Below, piece by piece: positions 46,198-56,252 of a DNA stretch of 64,000 nt (position 1 is the first letter of the stretch; the number at the start of each line of letters is the position of its first letter). The notes beneath the pieces are model-generated. The model had not been told where the DNA came from. It did no database searches and was given only the letters and a program-made list of their open reading frames with translations. The stretch comes from Betaproteobacteria bacterium (GTDB taxonomy: Bacteria > Pseudomonadota > Gammaproteobacteria > Burkholderiales > SG8-39): positions 1 to 64,000 of the forward strand of contig JADJPT010000014.1 of NCBI GenBank assembly GCA_016713125.1, read 5' to 3'. The translations under genes and the position numbers were made by a program.

Positions 46198-47364
46198 TCA
46201 AACGCGCAGCAAATGCAGCGGCTTGTGCACCCCGTCAATGCCCAGACCGGCCGGCAGGCCCCACCAATGCTGCAGCACGGTGGCGTAGAGCCGACGAAAG
46301 TCCACCGCGAACCGGAGATTGCCGCCCTCCAGGCGGTCCAGCGCCGGCGGAGCGCCGTGCAATCCCCCGCGCACACGGCCTCCCAGCAGGAAATGTGCCG
46401 CCGAGGTGCCGTGATCAGTACCGTTCGAGGCATTTTCCGCCGCGCGCCGACCGAACTCGGCGTAGGTCATGATGAGCGTCGTATCCCATCGTCCTGTTTC
46501 CAGCAATGCCTCCTTCAGCGCCGCCAGCCCGCCGGCCAGCTCCCCGAGCAGGCGCTGGTGCACGTTGGCCTGGCCGCGGTGGGTATCGAAGCCGTGCAGC
46601 GAAACCCGCATCGCCGCCACCCCGGCCGGGTTGCCCGCCAGCCGGGCAACCGTGCGCATGGCGTTGCCAAAAGCCGTGGCCGGAAACACGGTGCGCAATT
46701 CCGGGGTCTGGCCCAGCCCCGCTCTCGCCTGGGCGATGTCCCCTTCCACCTTCAGCACATGGGCCAGGGCCGGATTGGCCGGCGCAGAGCGCGGCGCCGC
46801 CTGCTGCATGCCCTGCTGGAACTGCTCGGGACGGGCCAGGGCAATGGCACGCGTTGCGCCGCTTGCGCTGGCAAACGGGCCCATGTCGTTCGCACCGACC
46901 ACCACACCATCCGCCAGGAAGCGCGCAGGTACCGGTCGCTTGCCGAAGGCGCTTGCCAGCCAGCCCTCCTGCAGGGTTTCGTCGCTCGCCGACGCGGTGT
47001 CCCAGATTTCGATGGATCGGAAGTGGGACAGATTCGGATTCGGATACCCGAGACCCTGCACGACACCGAGTTCGCCCGCCTGCCAAAGGGGCAGCAGTGG
47101 CGCCAGCGCCGGGTGCAGGCCGGTGCGCTCGTCCAGCTGCAGCACGGTGTCGCGCCGCAACGCGAGACGCGGCCGCAGCTGCGTGTAGAGCGGATCGGCG
47201 TAAGGCACCACGGTGTTCAGGCTGTCGTTGGCCCCCTTCAGCTCCACCAGCACCAGCAGGCGCCGGTAGTCGGGCTCGCCCGGCGCCTGCGCGCGAGCCG
47301 CGGGCGGCACGCTCCAGGCCGCGAGGGTCGCGGCACCGGCGGCAAGAAACTGTCTGCGATGCAT
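46198..47364 (-). CDS. DUF1501 family secreted protein (sulfatase-like)
   Basis: 388 residues. The N-terminus MHRRQFLAAGAATLAAW is a Tat-type signal (RRxFL). Family blocks are LVLVELKGANDSLNTVVPYA, LSHFRSIEIWDTAS, SLHGFDTHRGQANVHQRLLG and TYAEFGRRAAENASNGTDHG. The fold is alkaline phosphatase-like; activity unknown. It is the partner of the DUF1800 gene 35 bases upstream. The pair is widespread in proteobacteria. Confidence 0.9.
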   Translation of the reverse strand: MHRRQFLAAGAATLAAWSVPPAARAQAPGEPDYRRLLVLVELKGANDSLNTVVPYADPLYTQLRPRLALRRDTVLQLDERTGLHPALAPLLPLWQAGELGVVQGLGYPNPNLSHFRSIEIWDTASASDETLQEGWLASAFGKRPVPARFLADGVVVGANDMGPFASASGATRAIALARPEQFQQGMQQAAPRSAPANPALAHVLKVEGDIAQARAGLGQTPELRTVFPATAFGNAMRTVARLAGNPAGVAAMRVSLHGFDTHRGQANVHQRLLGELAGGLAALKEALLETGRWDTTLIMTYAEFGRRAAENASNGTDHGTSAAHFLLGGRVRGGLHGAPPALDRLEGGNLRFAVDFRRLYATVLQHWWGLPAGLGIDGVHKPLHLLRV

Positions 47365-47399
47365 GGTCTACTCCCCGGGTTCGGCAGAGGTTCGGCGGT

Positions 47400-48683
47400 T
47401 CATTTGAGCTGATAGGCGGGATCCAGCAGGGTCAAGGACAGATCCCCGCCTTGCCTGCCACGGTCATCTCTGGCCACTCGCTCGAGGAACTGCCTGCGTG
47501 CAAGCAAGGTGCCGGAATTGATCCACGCTTCGCCACCGGGCCAGCCGCGCACGTTGGGCGGCGCAAACAGATCCTGCCCCAGGCGGCGCAGCAGCATGGC
47601 CACGGATTGCGCTTCAACCTGCTGCGGAGAAGCGCGCCGCAAGGTGCCTATCACCAGCTCCACCGGCGACTTCACCAGCACCGCGCGGTTCTGCGCCGCC
47701 CAGAAGTCCTCGCTGCTCCACAGGGCCCTCAGTGCGGCGCGAATGTCATAGTCCGCACCGCGAAAGACCTGCGCGATGCGTCCCACCTCACCAGCCTGCG
47801 GCGCTGGCGAGACGAACTCCTTCCACAGCTTGGCAACGATGAATTCGGCCGTCGCGGGCTGCAACAGCAGCAGGTCGATCACGTCCTCGCCCTTGAAGTT
47901 GCCGCGCCTGCCGAGGATGGTCTTCTCGCCCGGATCGTGCGCGAACGCCCGCCACAGGAAATCACCGGTGTCCAGGTCGACGCTCCAGCCGGTCAGCGCA
48001 CGCGCAGCCTCGCGGATATCGGCTTCCGAGTAGCGCCCCTCGCCGAGCGTGAACAGCTCCATCACCTCGCGGGCGAAGTTCTCGTTCGGCCGGCCACGGC
48101 GATTCGAGGCTGCGTCCAGATACAGCAGCATGGCCGGATCACGTGACGCAGCCCGCAACAGCTCCCGAAAGCTGCCCAGCGCGTGCGCGCGCAGCAGCGC
48201 ATTCTGCCGGTACATCAGTGACGGCGACCTGACCTTCTGCAGCGACGAGGTGAAATGGTTGTGCCAGAACAGCGTCATCCTCTCGGTCAGTGGCGCAGGT
48301 GTGTTCAGGAGCTCGCGCGCCCACCAGGCCTTGAGCTCGGCGCCCTTGCGGGCCTGCTCCCGAACGAAAAGCTTGCGCTCGGCCTCGCCGAGATCGCGCA
48401 CCTGTCGAGGTGCCGTCCATTCCCCCACCCAGGCTGGCGGCGGCGTACGGGCGACAGTCGCAGCCCCGGCAAGCGCGCGCTCGATCATCTCGCCACGCGT
48501 CAGACGCGCCCATTCGTCGATCTGCGAATCGCCGGCGCCCAGCCCCGTACGCTGGAGAAAATGAAGCGCATCGGCGCGGCCCGCGCCGGTTGCCAGCGCC
48601 AGCGCGGGCATAAGGAGCCAGCACGCCAACAGCAGCGGCATCCGGACCCAGCCTGCCCTTGGAGTGACTAGCGCAACGGACAA
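47400..48683 (-). CDS. DUF1800 family secreted protein
   Basis: About 427 residues: signal sequence (MPLLLACWLLMPALALA), then DUF1800 blocks LTERMTLFWHNHFTSSLQKV, FAREVMELFTLGEGRYSEAD and REAARALTGWSVD. The best start is TTG 48683, with GGGGAGAG about 8 bases upstream; an ATG at 48641 directly begins the signal sequence. The function of the DUF1800/DUF1501 pair is unknown. The 214-base gap to the divergent dehydrogenase gene holds no further gene I can see. Confidence 0.88.
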   Translation of the reverse strand: MSVALVTPRAGWVRMPLLLACWLLMPALALATGAGRADALHFLQRTGLGAGDSQIDEWARLTRGEMIERALAGAATVARTPPPAWVGEWTAPRQVRDLGEAERKLFVREQARKGAELKAWWARELLNTPAPLTERMTLFWHNHFTSSLQKVRSPSLMYRQNALLRAHALGSFRELLRAASRDPAMLLYLDAASNRRGRPNENFAREVMELFTLGEGRYSEADIREAARALTGWSVDLDTGDFLWRAFAHDPGEKTILGRRGNFKGEDVIDLLLLQPATAEFIVAKLWKEFVSPAPQAGEVGRIAQVFRGADYDIRAALRALWSSEDFWAAQNRAVLVKSPVELVIGTLRRASPQQVEAQSVAMLLRRLGQDLFAPPNVRGWPGGEAWINSGTLLARRQFLERVARDDRGRQGGDLSLTLLDPAYQLK

Positions 48684-48897
48684 ATGAACTCTCCCCGGGT
48701 TGGCGCCGCAGGATGGCGACGACAGATGCATTCTGCTGGACCCGGGTTCCGGAGTCTGTGCGAAGTTGTTGCGCAACTGTGTACCGAAGCCCCGATTTGT
48801 AAGTGCATGTTTCCGCGTATACCGCGATATGTCTCTAAAATGCGTCATGCCGGCAGACGGGAGGACCGGCGTCGATTGAAGAACCGGAGCTCATGAA

Positions 48898-50308
48898 ATG
48901 TCCAAGTTGCTGATCAACGGCCAGTGGGTCGACGGCGTGTCCAGCCAGTCCCTGACCGACAAGTATCACGGTGCGGTGTATGGCGAGATGGCCGTAGCCT
49001 CCCCCGCACAGGTCGACCAGGCCGTCGCCGGGGCGCTGGCCGGTCAGCGTGACTCGACGCTGTCGCCCTACGAGCGCTTCCGGATCCTTGCCGAGTCGGC
49101 GCGGATCGTCGAAAGCCGCAGCGAGCTGTTCGTCGGCTTGATGCGGGACGAGGCGGGATTCACGCGCGCCGACGGCGAGAACGAAGTGCGGCGCTGCGTC
49201 CAGACACTCGAACTCTCCCCCGAGGAGGCCAAGCGGCTGAACGGAGAGCTGGTGCCCATGCAGGCGGCCAGCGGGGTGAGGAACCGCATGGGCTACACGC
49301 TGCGCGTGCCGCGCGGCGTGATCTGCGCGATCACGCCCTTCAATTCGCCATTGAACACCGTGGCCCACAAGGTCGCACCGGCCATCGCCGGGGGCAATTC
49401 GTTGGTGCTCAAGCCTTCCACATATACGCCGCTGTCGGCCGTGGAATTCTGCAAGGCCCTGCTGGACGCAGGTCTGCCCGCCGGCCTGCTGGCCCTGGTG
49501 CACGGATCGGGCACCACCATAGGACGCCAGTTGCTGGCCGACCAGCGCATCGCGTTCTACGCCTTCACCGGCAGCACCCAGGTTGGTCGCGAGATCCAGC
49601 AGGCTGCCGGCCTGCGCGGCATGCAACTGGAGTTGGGGAGCATCGCCAGCACCATCGTCTGCCACGACGCCGACGTCGAGATGGCCATTCCCAAGATCGT
49701 CAACGCCGGCTTTCGCAAGGCCGGACAGGTGTGTACCTCGGTGCAGCGCCTGTTCGTGGATCGCAGCATCGCGGCAAGCTTCATCCCCAGATTCGTCGCT
49801 GCGGCACGCGCAACCGGGCGGGCGATCCGGCAGACCGAAGACCATCGTCGGCCCCATGATCACCCGCCAGCATGCCGAGCGCGCCATGTCCTGGGTCGCC
49901 GAGGCCGTCGCCAAGGGCGCCGAAGTCCTGACCGGCAACAAGTGCGAGGGTTCTGTGATCGAACCGACCGTGTTGCGCGGCGTGAGCGCCGACATGAAGG
50001 TGGTCTGCCAGGAGATCTTCGCGCCGGTGGTCTCGATCATAGAGTTCGACCAGCTCGACGAGGCGGTGGCCTACGCCAATGCCCAGCCCTTCGGTCTGGC
50101 CGCCGGACTGTTCACTGCGGATCTCAAGACCGCCTTGCGCACTGCGCCGAAACTGAATTTCGGCGGCGTACACATCAACGAGGCTTCCAGCGCGCGCGTC
50201 GACATCATGCCCTTCGGCGGCGTCAAGGACAGCGGCTTTGGCCGTGAAGGCCCGTCCTACGCGGTCCACGAGATGACCGAAGAACGCCTGATCACCATCG
50301 CCTACTGA
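48898..50308 (+). CDS. Aldehyde dehydrogenase family protein, two frame breaks
   Basis: NAD(P)-dependent aldehyde dehydrogenase. Blocks present: RVPRGVICAITPFNSPLNTV, LKPSTYTPLSAVEFCKALLD, FTGSTQVGREIQQAAG, ELGSIASTIVCHDAD, catalytic Cys in FRKAGQVCTSVQRLFVD, and C-terminal GGVKDSGFGREGPSYAVHEM. Two single-base deletions lie in 49815-49840. Phase 1 reads AARATGR, phase 0 reads GDPAD, and phase 2 resumes at KTIVGPMIT. Adding two bases gives 470 residues, the usual length. Its substrate is unknown; no pathway neighbours are adjacent. Confidence 0.9.
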
Positions 50309-50336
50309 GACCGAAGCCGCCTGCGCTGCGCGCCGG

Positions 50337-50645
50337 CTAGCGGCGGCGCTCGAAGTTGCGCAGGTCCTCGCGCAGTCGCTGACGCTCCTCGGGCGTCATG
50401 CGCTCGAAGCGCTCGCGACGCTCATCGCGTCGCTCATCGCGCAGCCGATCGGGGGCATCATTGCGTCGCAGGTCCTCGCGCAGACGCTGGCGGTCCTCCC
50501 AGGTCATGCGACCGCCGCCCGCGCCATCCGGACGGTGCAGGCCGGGACGGTGGCGCGGCTGCTCGGCGTACGTCCCCCCTGCACCAGCCGCCAGCAGGAC
50601 GGCCAGCAGCAGTCGGGTCAGGCTCCGCGGCGGGGTTTTGAACAT
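50337..50645 (-). CDS. Small Arg-rich periplasmic protein with a repeated ERQRLREDL motif
   Basis: 102 residues with a signal sequence (LTRLLLAVLLAAGAGGTYA). The mature part is Arg/Asp/Glu-rich with a duplicated helix motif: MTWEDRQRLREDLRRND and MTPEERQRLREDLRNFERRR. No family assigned with certainty; the composition and location recall Spy/CpxP-like periplasmic proteins beside envelope-stress two-component systems. It is divergent from the ompR-type gene across 154 bases containing GTTAC and GTAAC half-sites. Confidence 0.72.
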   Translation of the reverse strand: MFKTPPRSLTRLLLAVLLAAGAGGTYAEQPRHRPGLHRPDGAGGGRMTWEDRQRLREDLRRNDAPDRLRDERRDERRERFERMTPEERQRLREDLRNFERRR

Positions 50646-50799
50646 GGCTGGAATGTTACGCGGCCCTGCGACCGGCGCGTTCGACGACCTGCCGCAGTTT
50701 GTAACAAAACTTGTCTGTCCCGCCCTGCGGTCACACCCCCTTGCATCTGCGCCGCGCGTCGGGGCGACAAACCCGGCCTGCAACGCTTAACATGACGCC

Positions 50800-51525
50800 A
50801 TGGCTGACCTGAAAACAAGAATCCTGGTGGTGGACGACGACCTGCGCCTGCGCGACATGCTGGCCCGCTACCTCGGCGAGCAGGGTTTCGAGGTGCGCGC
50901 CGTGGCCGACGCAGCCGGCATGGACAAACAGCTCTCGCGCGAGCGCTACGACCTGATCGTGCTCGACCTGATGCTGCCCGGCGAGGACGGCCTGGCGATC
51001 TGCCGCAGGTTGCGCGCGGCCAACGCCGGCCCGGCCATCATCATGCTTACCGCCAAGGGAGACGATGTGGACCGCATCGTCGGCCTGGAGATGGGTGCCG
51101 ACGACTACCTGCCCAAGCCCTTCAACCCGCGCGAGCTGGTGGCACGCATCAATGCCGTGCTGCGCAGGAAGGGGGAATCCGGCCCGCCCGGAGCGCCGAC
51201 CAACGGTACCGAGATCCACCGCTTCGGCGCCTTCGAACTGAACCTGGGCACGCGCGCCCTGGCCCGCGACGGCAAGCCCGTGCAGCTGACCACCGGGGAG
51301 TTCTCGGTGCTCAAGGTGCTGGCCCAGCACCCGCGCACGCCGCTGTCGCGCGACAAGCTCATGGAACTGGCGCGCGGCCGGGAATACGAGGTATTCGACC
51401 GGTCCATCGATGTGCAGATTTCGCGCCTGCGAAAGCTGCTCGAGGACGACCCGGCGCACCCGCGCTTCATTCAGACTGTATGGGGCTTCGGCTACGTGTT
51501 CGTCCCGGACGGCAACCTGAAGTGA
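50800..51525 (+). CDS. ompR: OmpR-family response regulator
   Basis: 241 residues. Receiver: ILVVDDDLRLRDMLARYLGE, phospho-Asp in LIVLDLMLPGEDGL, and Lys in ADDYLPKPFNPRELVARI. The winged helix DNA-binding domain has LTTGEFSVLKVLAQHPRTPL and FDRSIDVQISRLRKLLEDDP, and ends QTVWGFGYVFVPDG. The pattern matches OmpR proper. It is followed by its kinase 46 bases downstream. Targets are unknown; the divergent Arg-rich gene is one candidate. Confidence 0.93.
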   Translation: MADLKTRILVVDDDLRLRDMLARYLGEQGFEVRAVADAAGMDKQLSRERYDLIVLDLMLPGEDGLAICRRLRAANAGPAIIMLTAKGDDVDRIVGLEMGADDYLPKPFNPRELVARINAVLRRKGESGPPGAPTNGTEIHRFGAFELNLGTRALARDGKPVQLTTGEFSVLKVLAQHPRTPLSRDKLMELARGREYEVFDRSIDVQISRLRKLLEDDPAHPRFIQTVWGFGYVFVPDGNLK

Positions 51526-51571
51526 GCGCCGCGGCGGCCGCACGGGCGCGGCGCGGCGCGACGGCCGCGGC

Positions 51572-52884
51572 GTGATTCCAAACACCCTGCTGGCGCGCGC
51601 CTTCCTGCTGATCGGGCTGCTGATCCTGGTCTCGCTGGGCGCCTCGTTCGAGATCTACCGCAGCCACCAGCGCGAGCCGATTGCCAACGAGATCGCCAAG
51701 CAGACGGTCAGCATCGTCAACATTACGCGCTCGGCCATCGTCAATGCCGATCCGCGCCGGCGCCTCGAGCTGCTGATCGAACTGAACGAGAGCGAAGGCA
51801 TACGCGTGCTGCCGGCGTCCCCCGGCGACGTGCTGGTTCCGGTGCCGCGCGATCCCCTTTACGACCTGATCGGCATGCGCGTGCGCGCCGCACTGGGCTC
51901 CGACACGCGACTGGCCTTCGCACGCAATGGCCTGGAGGGCTACTGGGTCAGTTTTCCCATCGACGAGGACGAGTTCTGGGTGATGCTGGGCCGCGAACGC
52001 CTGGAACCGGATATCGCGCTGCAATGGCTGGGCTGGGCGCTGCTGGCGCTGTTGCTCTCCCTGGCCGGCGCCTGGCTGATCGCCACACGCATCAGTCGGC
52101 CGCTGGCCGTGCTCACGCGCGCGGCACAGCAGGTCGGGCGCGGCGAACGTCCGGCACCGACGCCCGAGGACGGGCCGCGCGAGATCGCCACCCTGGCATC
52201 GGCCTTCAACCAGATGTCGGCCGATCTCGAACGCCTGGAGCGCGACCGCGCCACCGTGCTGGCCGGCATATCCCACGACCTGCGCACCCCGCTTGCGCGC
52301 CTGCGCCTGGGGCTGGAGATGCTGGACGGCGAAGCGGAAATGCGCGATGGCCTGGCCTCCGACATCGAAGAGATGGACAAGATCATCGGCCAGTTCCTGG
52401 CCTTCGCCAAAGGCGAGTCCGAGACACGGTCAGGACACGCAACTCGACGCTGGCGGCGGAAATCGCGCAGCGCTACGCCCGGCTGGGCAAGGTCGTGACG
52501 CACGCCGCATCCGGCACGCAAGCCGGAACGCTGCCGCTGGCTGCAATGGCCGTGCGACGCGCCATTGCGAACCTGGTGGACAACGCCCTGCGCTACGCGG
52601 GAGAACCGGTGGAAATCGAGACGCGCCGCGAACCCGATCGCGCCGTCCTGGAGGTGCGCGACCGCGGTCCGGGCATACCGCCTGACCAGGTGGAGCGCAT
52701 GAAGCAGCCTTTCACCCGCCTGGAGGCCGCACGCAGCGATGCAGGCGGCTCGGGCCTGGGCCTGGCCATCGTCGAGCGCGTGGCGCGACTGCACGGCGGC
52801 AGCCTCGAATTGCTGCCGCGCGAAGGCGGGGGGCTTGTGGCGCGGCTGGCGTTCCCGCTGCGCACCGCGCCACGGGAGGCCTGA
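51572..52884 (+). CDS. envZ: EnvZ-type sensor histidine kinase, frame broken once
   Basis: Two membrane segments (LLARAFLLIGLLILVSLGAS and WLGWALLALLLSLAGAWLIA) flank a periplasmic domain. HAMP, the phosphoacceptor VLAGISHDLRTPLARLRLGL, and the ATPase (NLVDNALRYAGEP, VRDRGPGIPPDQ, GGSGLGLAIVERVARLHGG) follow. The frame breaks between about 52420 and 52450 in the linker after AFAKGESE. One added base gives 437 residues, close to EnvZ. GTG start at 51572. It pairs with the response regulator upstream. Confidence 0.9.
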
Positions 52885-52892
52885 CTCACGGC

Positions 52893-53303
52893 TCAATCAG
52901 GACGCACGATCTTCCAGTAGGTGTCCTTGCGCCAGATCAGGCCGTCCTTGAACTCGTAGAGGTCGCAGCCCTTGTAATCGAGCACGGTGCCGTCGGCGGC
53001 CTTGCCGGTCACGCGCCAGACGGTCACGCCGCGATTGTCGCCGGCCACGTATTCGTCCAGGCGCGCCCAATGCATGTCGGGGATCACCTTGAAGCGATCG
53101 GTGAGCATCTTGCGCACCGCCTCCTTGCCGACCACGCTGCGGCCCGTGTGTTCGGGTCCCAGCGCCAGCCAGAAGATGCAGTCGTCGTGGAAGAACGAAC
53201 AGATGCGCTCGACGTCGCGGCTGTTGAAGGCCGCACCGATCGAATCGAGGAACGCCTTGGTCAGCGGGCTCGGTGCGCGGGTGGGCGGCAATGCTTGGCT
53301 CAT
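52893..53303 (-). CDS. SnoaL-like (NTF2-fold) protein
   Basis: 136 residues with the NTF2/SnoaL pattern: AFLDSIGAAFNSRDVERICS, FFHDDCIFWLALGPEHTGRS and TDRFKVIPDMHWARLDEYVA, ending WRKDTYWKIVRPD. It could be a small isomerase, cyclase or hydratase; the function is unknown. The start overlaps the M20 peptidase stop (ATGA), so the two are co-translated. Confidence 0.82.
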   Translation of the reverse strand: MSQALPPTRAPSPLTKAFLDSIGAAFNSRDVERICSFFHDDCIFWLALGPEHTGRSVVGKEAVRKMLTDRFKVIPDMHWARLDEYVAGDNRGVTVWRVTGKAADGTVLDYKGCDLYEFKDGLIWRKDTYWKIVRPD

Positions 53304-54567
53304 GCTTTCTCCGTAGGGTCCTGGTTGGTGCTGCAGAGGTAATCGTAGGCCGAGAGTGCGTGGGTCTTCACCACGTGCAGGAAGTCGTCCACGCTGACGT
53401 GCTCGTCGCTGCTGCCCATGCCGTGCGGCGGCGGTCCATAGACCACGGCGGCACGCCGCGCAGCCGCCACAGCCGCGCATCGGTGGCGCCGGGTGAAACC
53501 ACGCGTGCCGGCACCAGTCCGGGACGCAGCATGCCGGCGTTGGCGCGCACGTGGTCCATCATCGGATGAAACGGCCCGCACCAGTTCGGCGGCGAGCCGA
53601 TGATGACTTCGCACTGCGCACCGTGACGCGCGGCGATGGTCTCGATCTCGGCACGCACGGCCTCGAAATCGACGCCATTGGGTACGCGGATGTCGGCCTC
53701 GAACTCGCATTCGGCCGGGATCATGTTGACCTTCACCCCGCCCTGCATGCGGCCTATGCTGACCGTCAGCCTGCGGATCACCTCGGCAGCGCCGGGACCG
53801 TAGCCGCGGTCGATATCGGGCTTGGCCTCGTCCAGGGCGCGCGCAAGCTCTTCCGGCTCACGAGTGGGAAAGCGCTGTGGCAGCAGCAGCAACTCATCGA
53901 CGATCTTCATGGCCTTGAGAACCGCGTTCTCGCTCATATGCACGAAAGCGCCGTGGCCACCTCGCGCGTGGGTGCGGAACTTCATCCACAACGGCCCCTT
54001 CTCACCGAAACGCACCGTCCAGGGGCTGCTCGGTTCACCGTTCAGGCAGCAGTCCCCCAGCACGCGCTCCGTGTAGCGCTCCATCAGCCAGCGCGCGCCG
54101 TGCGGGCCGAAGGTCTCCTCGTCCGAGACCACGGTGAGCGTCAGTCTGCCGCGCAGCGCATCCCGGAACCGCAGCATGTACAGGTAGGTGAAAATGGAGG
54201 CCGTCGTACCGCACTTCATGTCGGCTGCGCCGCGTCCCCAGATCTTGCCGTCCTCCAGCGCCCCGCTCCAGGGGTCGCGCGTCCAGCCGGCCTCCGACTC
54301 CACGGCGAACACGTCGATGTGCCCGTTCAACACCAGGTGGGGACCCGGTCGACCGGTATCGAAGCTGGCGATGAAGTTCGGGCAGTCGGCGCGCGGCGCA
54401 ATCTCCTCGAAGTCCACGCCGCGCTGCTTCAGATGGGCACGCACGAAGTCGGCCGCCGCAGTGGTGTCACCGGGCGGGTTGGGAGATTTGCTGCGCACGA
54501 ACGCACGCAGGAAACCCACCAGCAGGTCACGGTCCGCTTCGATCTGGTGCAGCAGACGCTGTTTCAA
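53300..54567 (-). CDS. M20 family metallopeptidase (ArgE/DapE type), frame broken once
   Basis: Two-zinc amidohydrolase. Metal-binding blocks are LVLNGHIDVFAVE (His, Asp), WGRGAADMKCGTTASIFTYL, TVVSDEETFGPHGA (Glu pair) and the dimerisation segment HARGGHGAFVHMSENAVL. The frame breaks near 53447: RLWRLRGVP in one frame, AVVYGPPPHGMGSSDEHVSV in the next. One added base gives 422 residues. It probably deacylates an N-acyl amino acid or similar. Its neighbours are SnoaL-like, RidA and a Bug protein, an uptake-plus-hydrolysis set often seen in Burkholderiales. Confidence 0.9.
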
Positions 54568-54769
54568 GGCAAGACTCCTGTTCGCTGCTCAAGTATGGTG
54601 CAGGCCGGCTTTCCGCAGTCTCACGAGTGCCGCGGGCTGGTGCTCATTGTGCAGCGGACCGGCGCCTGCCCGACGGGCCGGTTCGCTATTCCGGACAGCA
54701 CTGCCGCGGGGCCGCTGCTAAACTGGATTCGCCATCCCCTCCTTCCGACAAGCAAACGAGGATACCGAC

Positions 54770-55168
54770 ATGCCGAGAACCAAACTCGATGTTCCCAATC
54801 TCGCCGAGGCCGATCCGGGACTCTGGTCCAATTGCATACGCGCCGGCGATCTTCTGTTCATCTCCGGCCAGGTGGCGCGCCCATTCGAAGGCGGTCGCAC
54901 CATCGTCGGCAACAACGAGTACGAGCAGACCAAGCAGATCTTTTCGCGCATTCAGCGCATCTGCGAGGCTGCGGGCGGCAGCCTGGAGGATCTCGTGAAG
55001 ATGACCATCTTCGTGGTCAACATCAAGAACAACACCGAGGTCTGGCGTGCACGCCGCGAGTTCTTCACCGGCGACTTTCCGGCCTCCACGCTGGTCGAAG
55101 TGCGCTCGCTGGCCGGGGCCGAAACCCTGGTCGAGATCGAAACCGTGGCTTACCTGGGGAAGAAATGA
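54770..55168 (+). CDS. RidA family protein
   Basis: 132 residues of the YjgF/YER057c/UK114 family, which hydrolyses reactive enamine/imine intermediates. Blocks present: AGDLLFISGQVARPFEGGRT, QTKQIFSRIQRICEAAGGSL, VKMTIFVVNIKNN and ETLVEIETVAYLGKK. GAGGA lies about 7 bases before the ATG. It overlaps the next gene's RBS region and probably co-transcribes with it. Divergent from the M20 gene across 202 bases with no other gene. Confidence 0.92.
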   Translation: MPRTKLDVPNLAEADPGLWSNCIRAGDLLFISGQVARPFEGGRTIVGNNEYEQTKQIFSRIQRICEAAGGSLEDLVKMTIFVVNIKNNTEVWRARREFFTGDFPASTLVEVRSLAGAETLVEIETVAYLGKK

Positions 55169-55169
55169 C

Positions 55170-56158
55170 ATGAATGCCGTCCGCAAGCAACGCAAGCCCC
55201 GTCCCGCTGCCAGCCTGCTGGCGGCGAGCCTCCTGTGTGCCTTCGCCCTGCCGGCTGCGGCGCAGTTTCCCAGCAAGCCGATCCGCATCATCGTGCCCTA
55301 CACGGCCGGCGGCACCTCGGAGACCATGACCCGTCTGGTTGCCGACCAGATGAGCACCGCGCTCAAGCAGCCGGTGGTGATCGAAAATCGGCCGGGCGGC
55401 GGCACCACCATAGGGGCGGCGGTCGTCGCCCAGGCCCCGGCCGATGGACACACATTGTTTGTCAACGCCTCGAGCTTCCTGATCAACGCGCATCTCATGT
55501 CCAAGCTGCCGTATGACGCGGCCAGGGACTTCATGCCGGTCACGCTGGCAGCCTCCAATCCGCATGTTCTGGTCGCCTTCTCCGGATTGGGCGTCACCAG
55601 CGTGAAGGATTTCATGGCCATGGCGCGCAGCAAGGGCAAAAGCATGTCCTACGGCTCGTTTGGCAACGGCAGTTCCGGCCACCTGGCCTTCGAACTGCTG
55701 AAGAAGGCCTACAACTTCGACATGCAGCACATCCCCTACAAGGGGTCGCCGCAAGCACTGGCCGACGTGATGGGCGGCAACCTGCAGGCCATGTTGACCG
55801 ACCTGCCGGCTGCGGTACCGCAGGTGAAGGCCGGCAAGCTTCTCGGCCTTGGCGTCGCGGCGGAAAAGCGCAGCCCGGCGTTGCCGGACATGCCGACCAT
55901 CGAAGAGGCCGGCGGCACGAAGTTCATCTCGCGCTCCTGGTTCGGCTTCCTGGTGCGCTCGGGGACGCCGCCGGAGGTGCACAAGGTTCTCAACCAGGAG
56001 ATCGTGCGCGCGCTGCGGAAGCCGGAGGTCAAGGCCCGGCTCGCCGACCTGGGCATGGACACCTACGGCACCAGCGCCGAGGAATTCGACGCGTTCATGA
56101 AAAGCGAGTCGGCGCGCTTCGCCGACGCGATCAGTTCTCCGGCACCAAGATCGACTGA
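55170..56158 (+). CDS. Bug/TctC-type periplasmic solute-binding protein, 3' frame break
   Basis: Binding protein of the tripartite tricarboxylate transporter superfamily. Signal sequence SLLAASLLCAFALPAAAQ; family blocks FPSKPIRIIVPYTAGGTSET, QPVVIENRPGGGTTIGAAVV, ADGHTLFVNASSFLINAHLM and VMGGNLQAMLTDLPAAVPQV. The frame breaks near 56132: written DAISSPAPRSTEV, but one added base gives DAI.FSGTKID-stop at 56158, a Bug-like ending, for 329 residues. No TctA/TctB membrane genes are adjacent, as is usual for orphan Bug proteins. Confidence 0.91.
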
Positions 56159-56185
56159 GGTATAGTATTTTCATTATCTGAACTG

Positions 56186-56222
56186 ACAGGAGAATGGCTC
56201 TGGAAGCCATTCTCCTGTTTTA
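56186..56222 (+). terminator. Rho-independent terminator after the Bug gene
   Basis: Perfect 14-base arms ACAGGAGAATGGCT and AGCCATTCTCCTGT with loop CTGGA, followed by TTTTAAAT. It lies 28 bases after the Bug protein stop and before the convergent secretion adaptor. Confidence 0.88.
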
Positions 56223-56252
56223 AATCTTCAAGATTCAGCCTGCGGCAGGCAC

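Noticed and set aside
48768..48777. Perfect palindrome GTTGCGCAAC in the gap before the aldehyde dehydrogenase
   Set aside because: Ten bases is short for GC-rich DNA, there is no second copy, and no regulator gene is adjacent to give it meaning.
56159..56222. The long hairpin after the Bug gene as a regulatory RNA or attachment site
   Set aside because: It has perfect arms, a small loop and a T-rich tail right after a stop codon, so an ordinary intrinsic terminator explains it.
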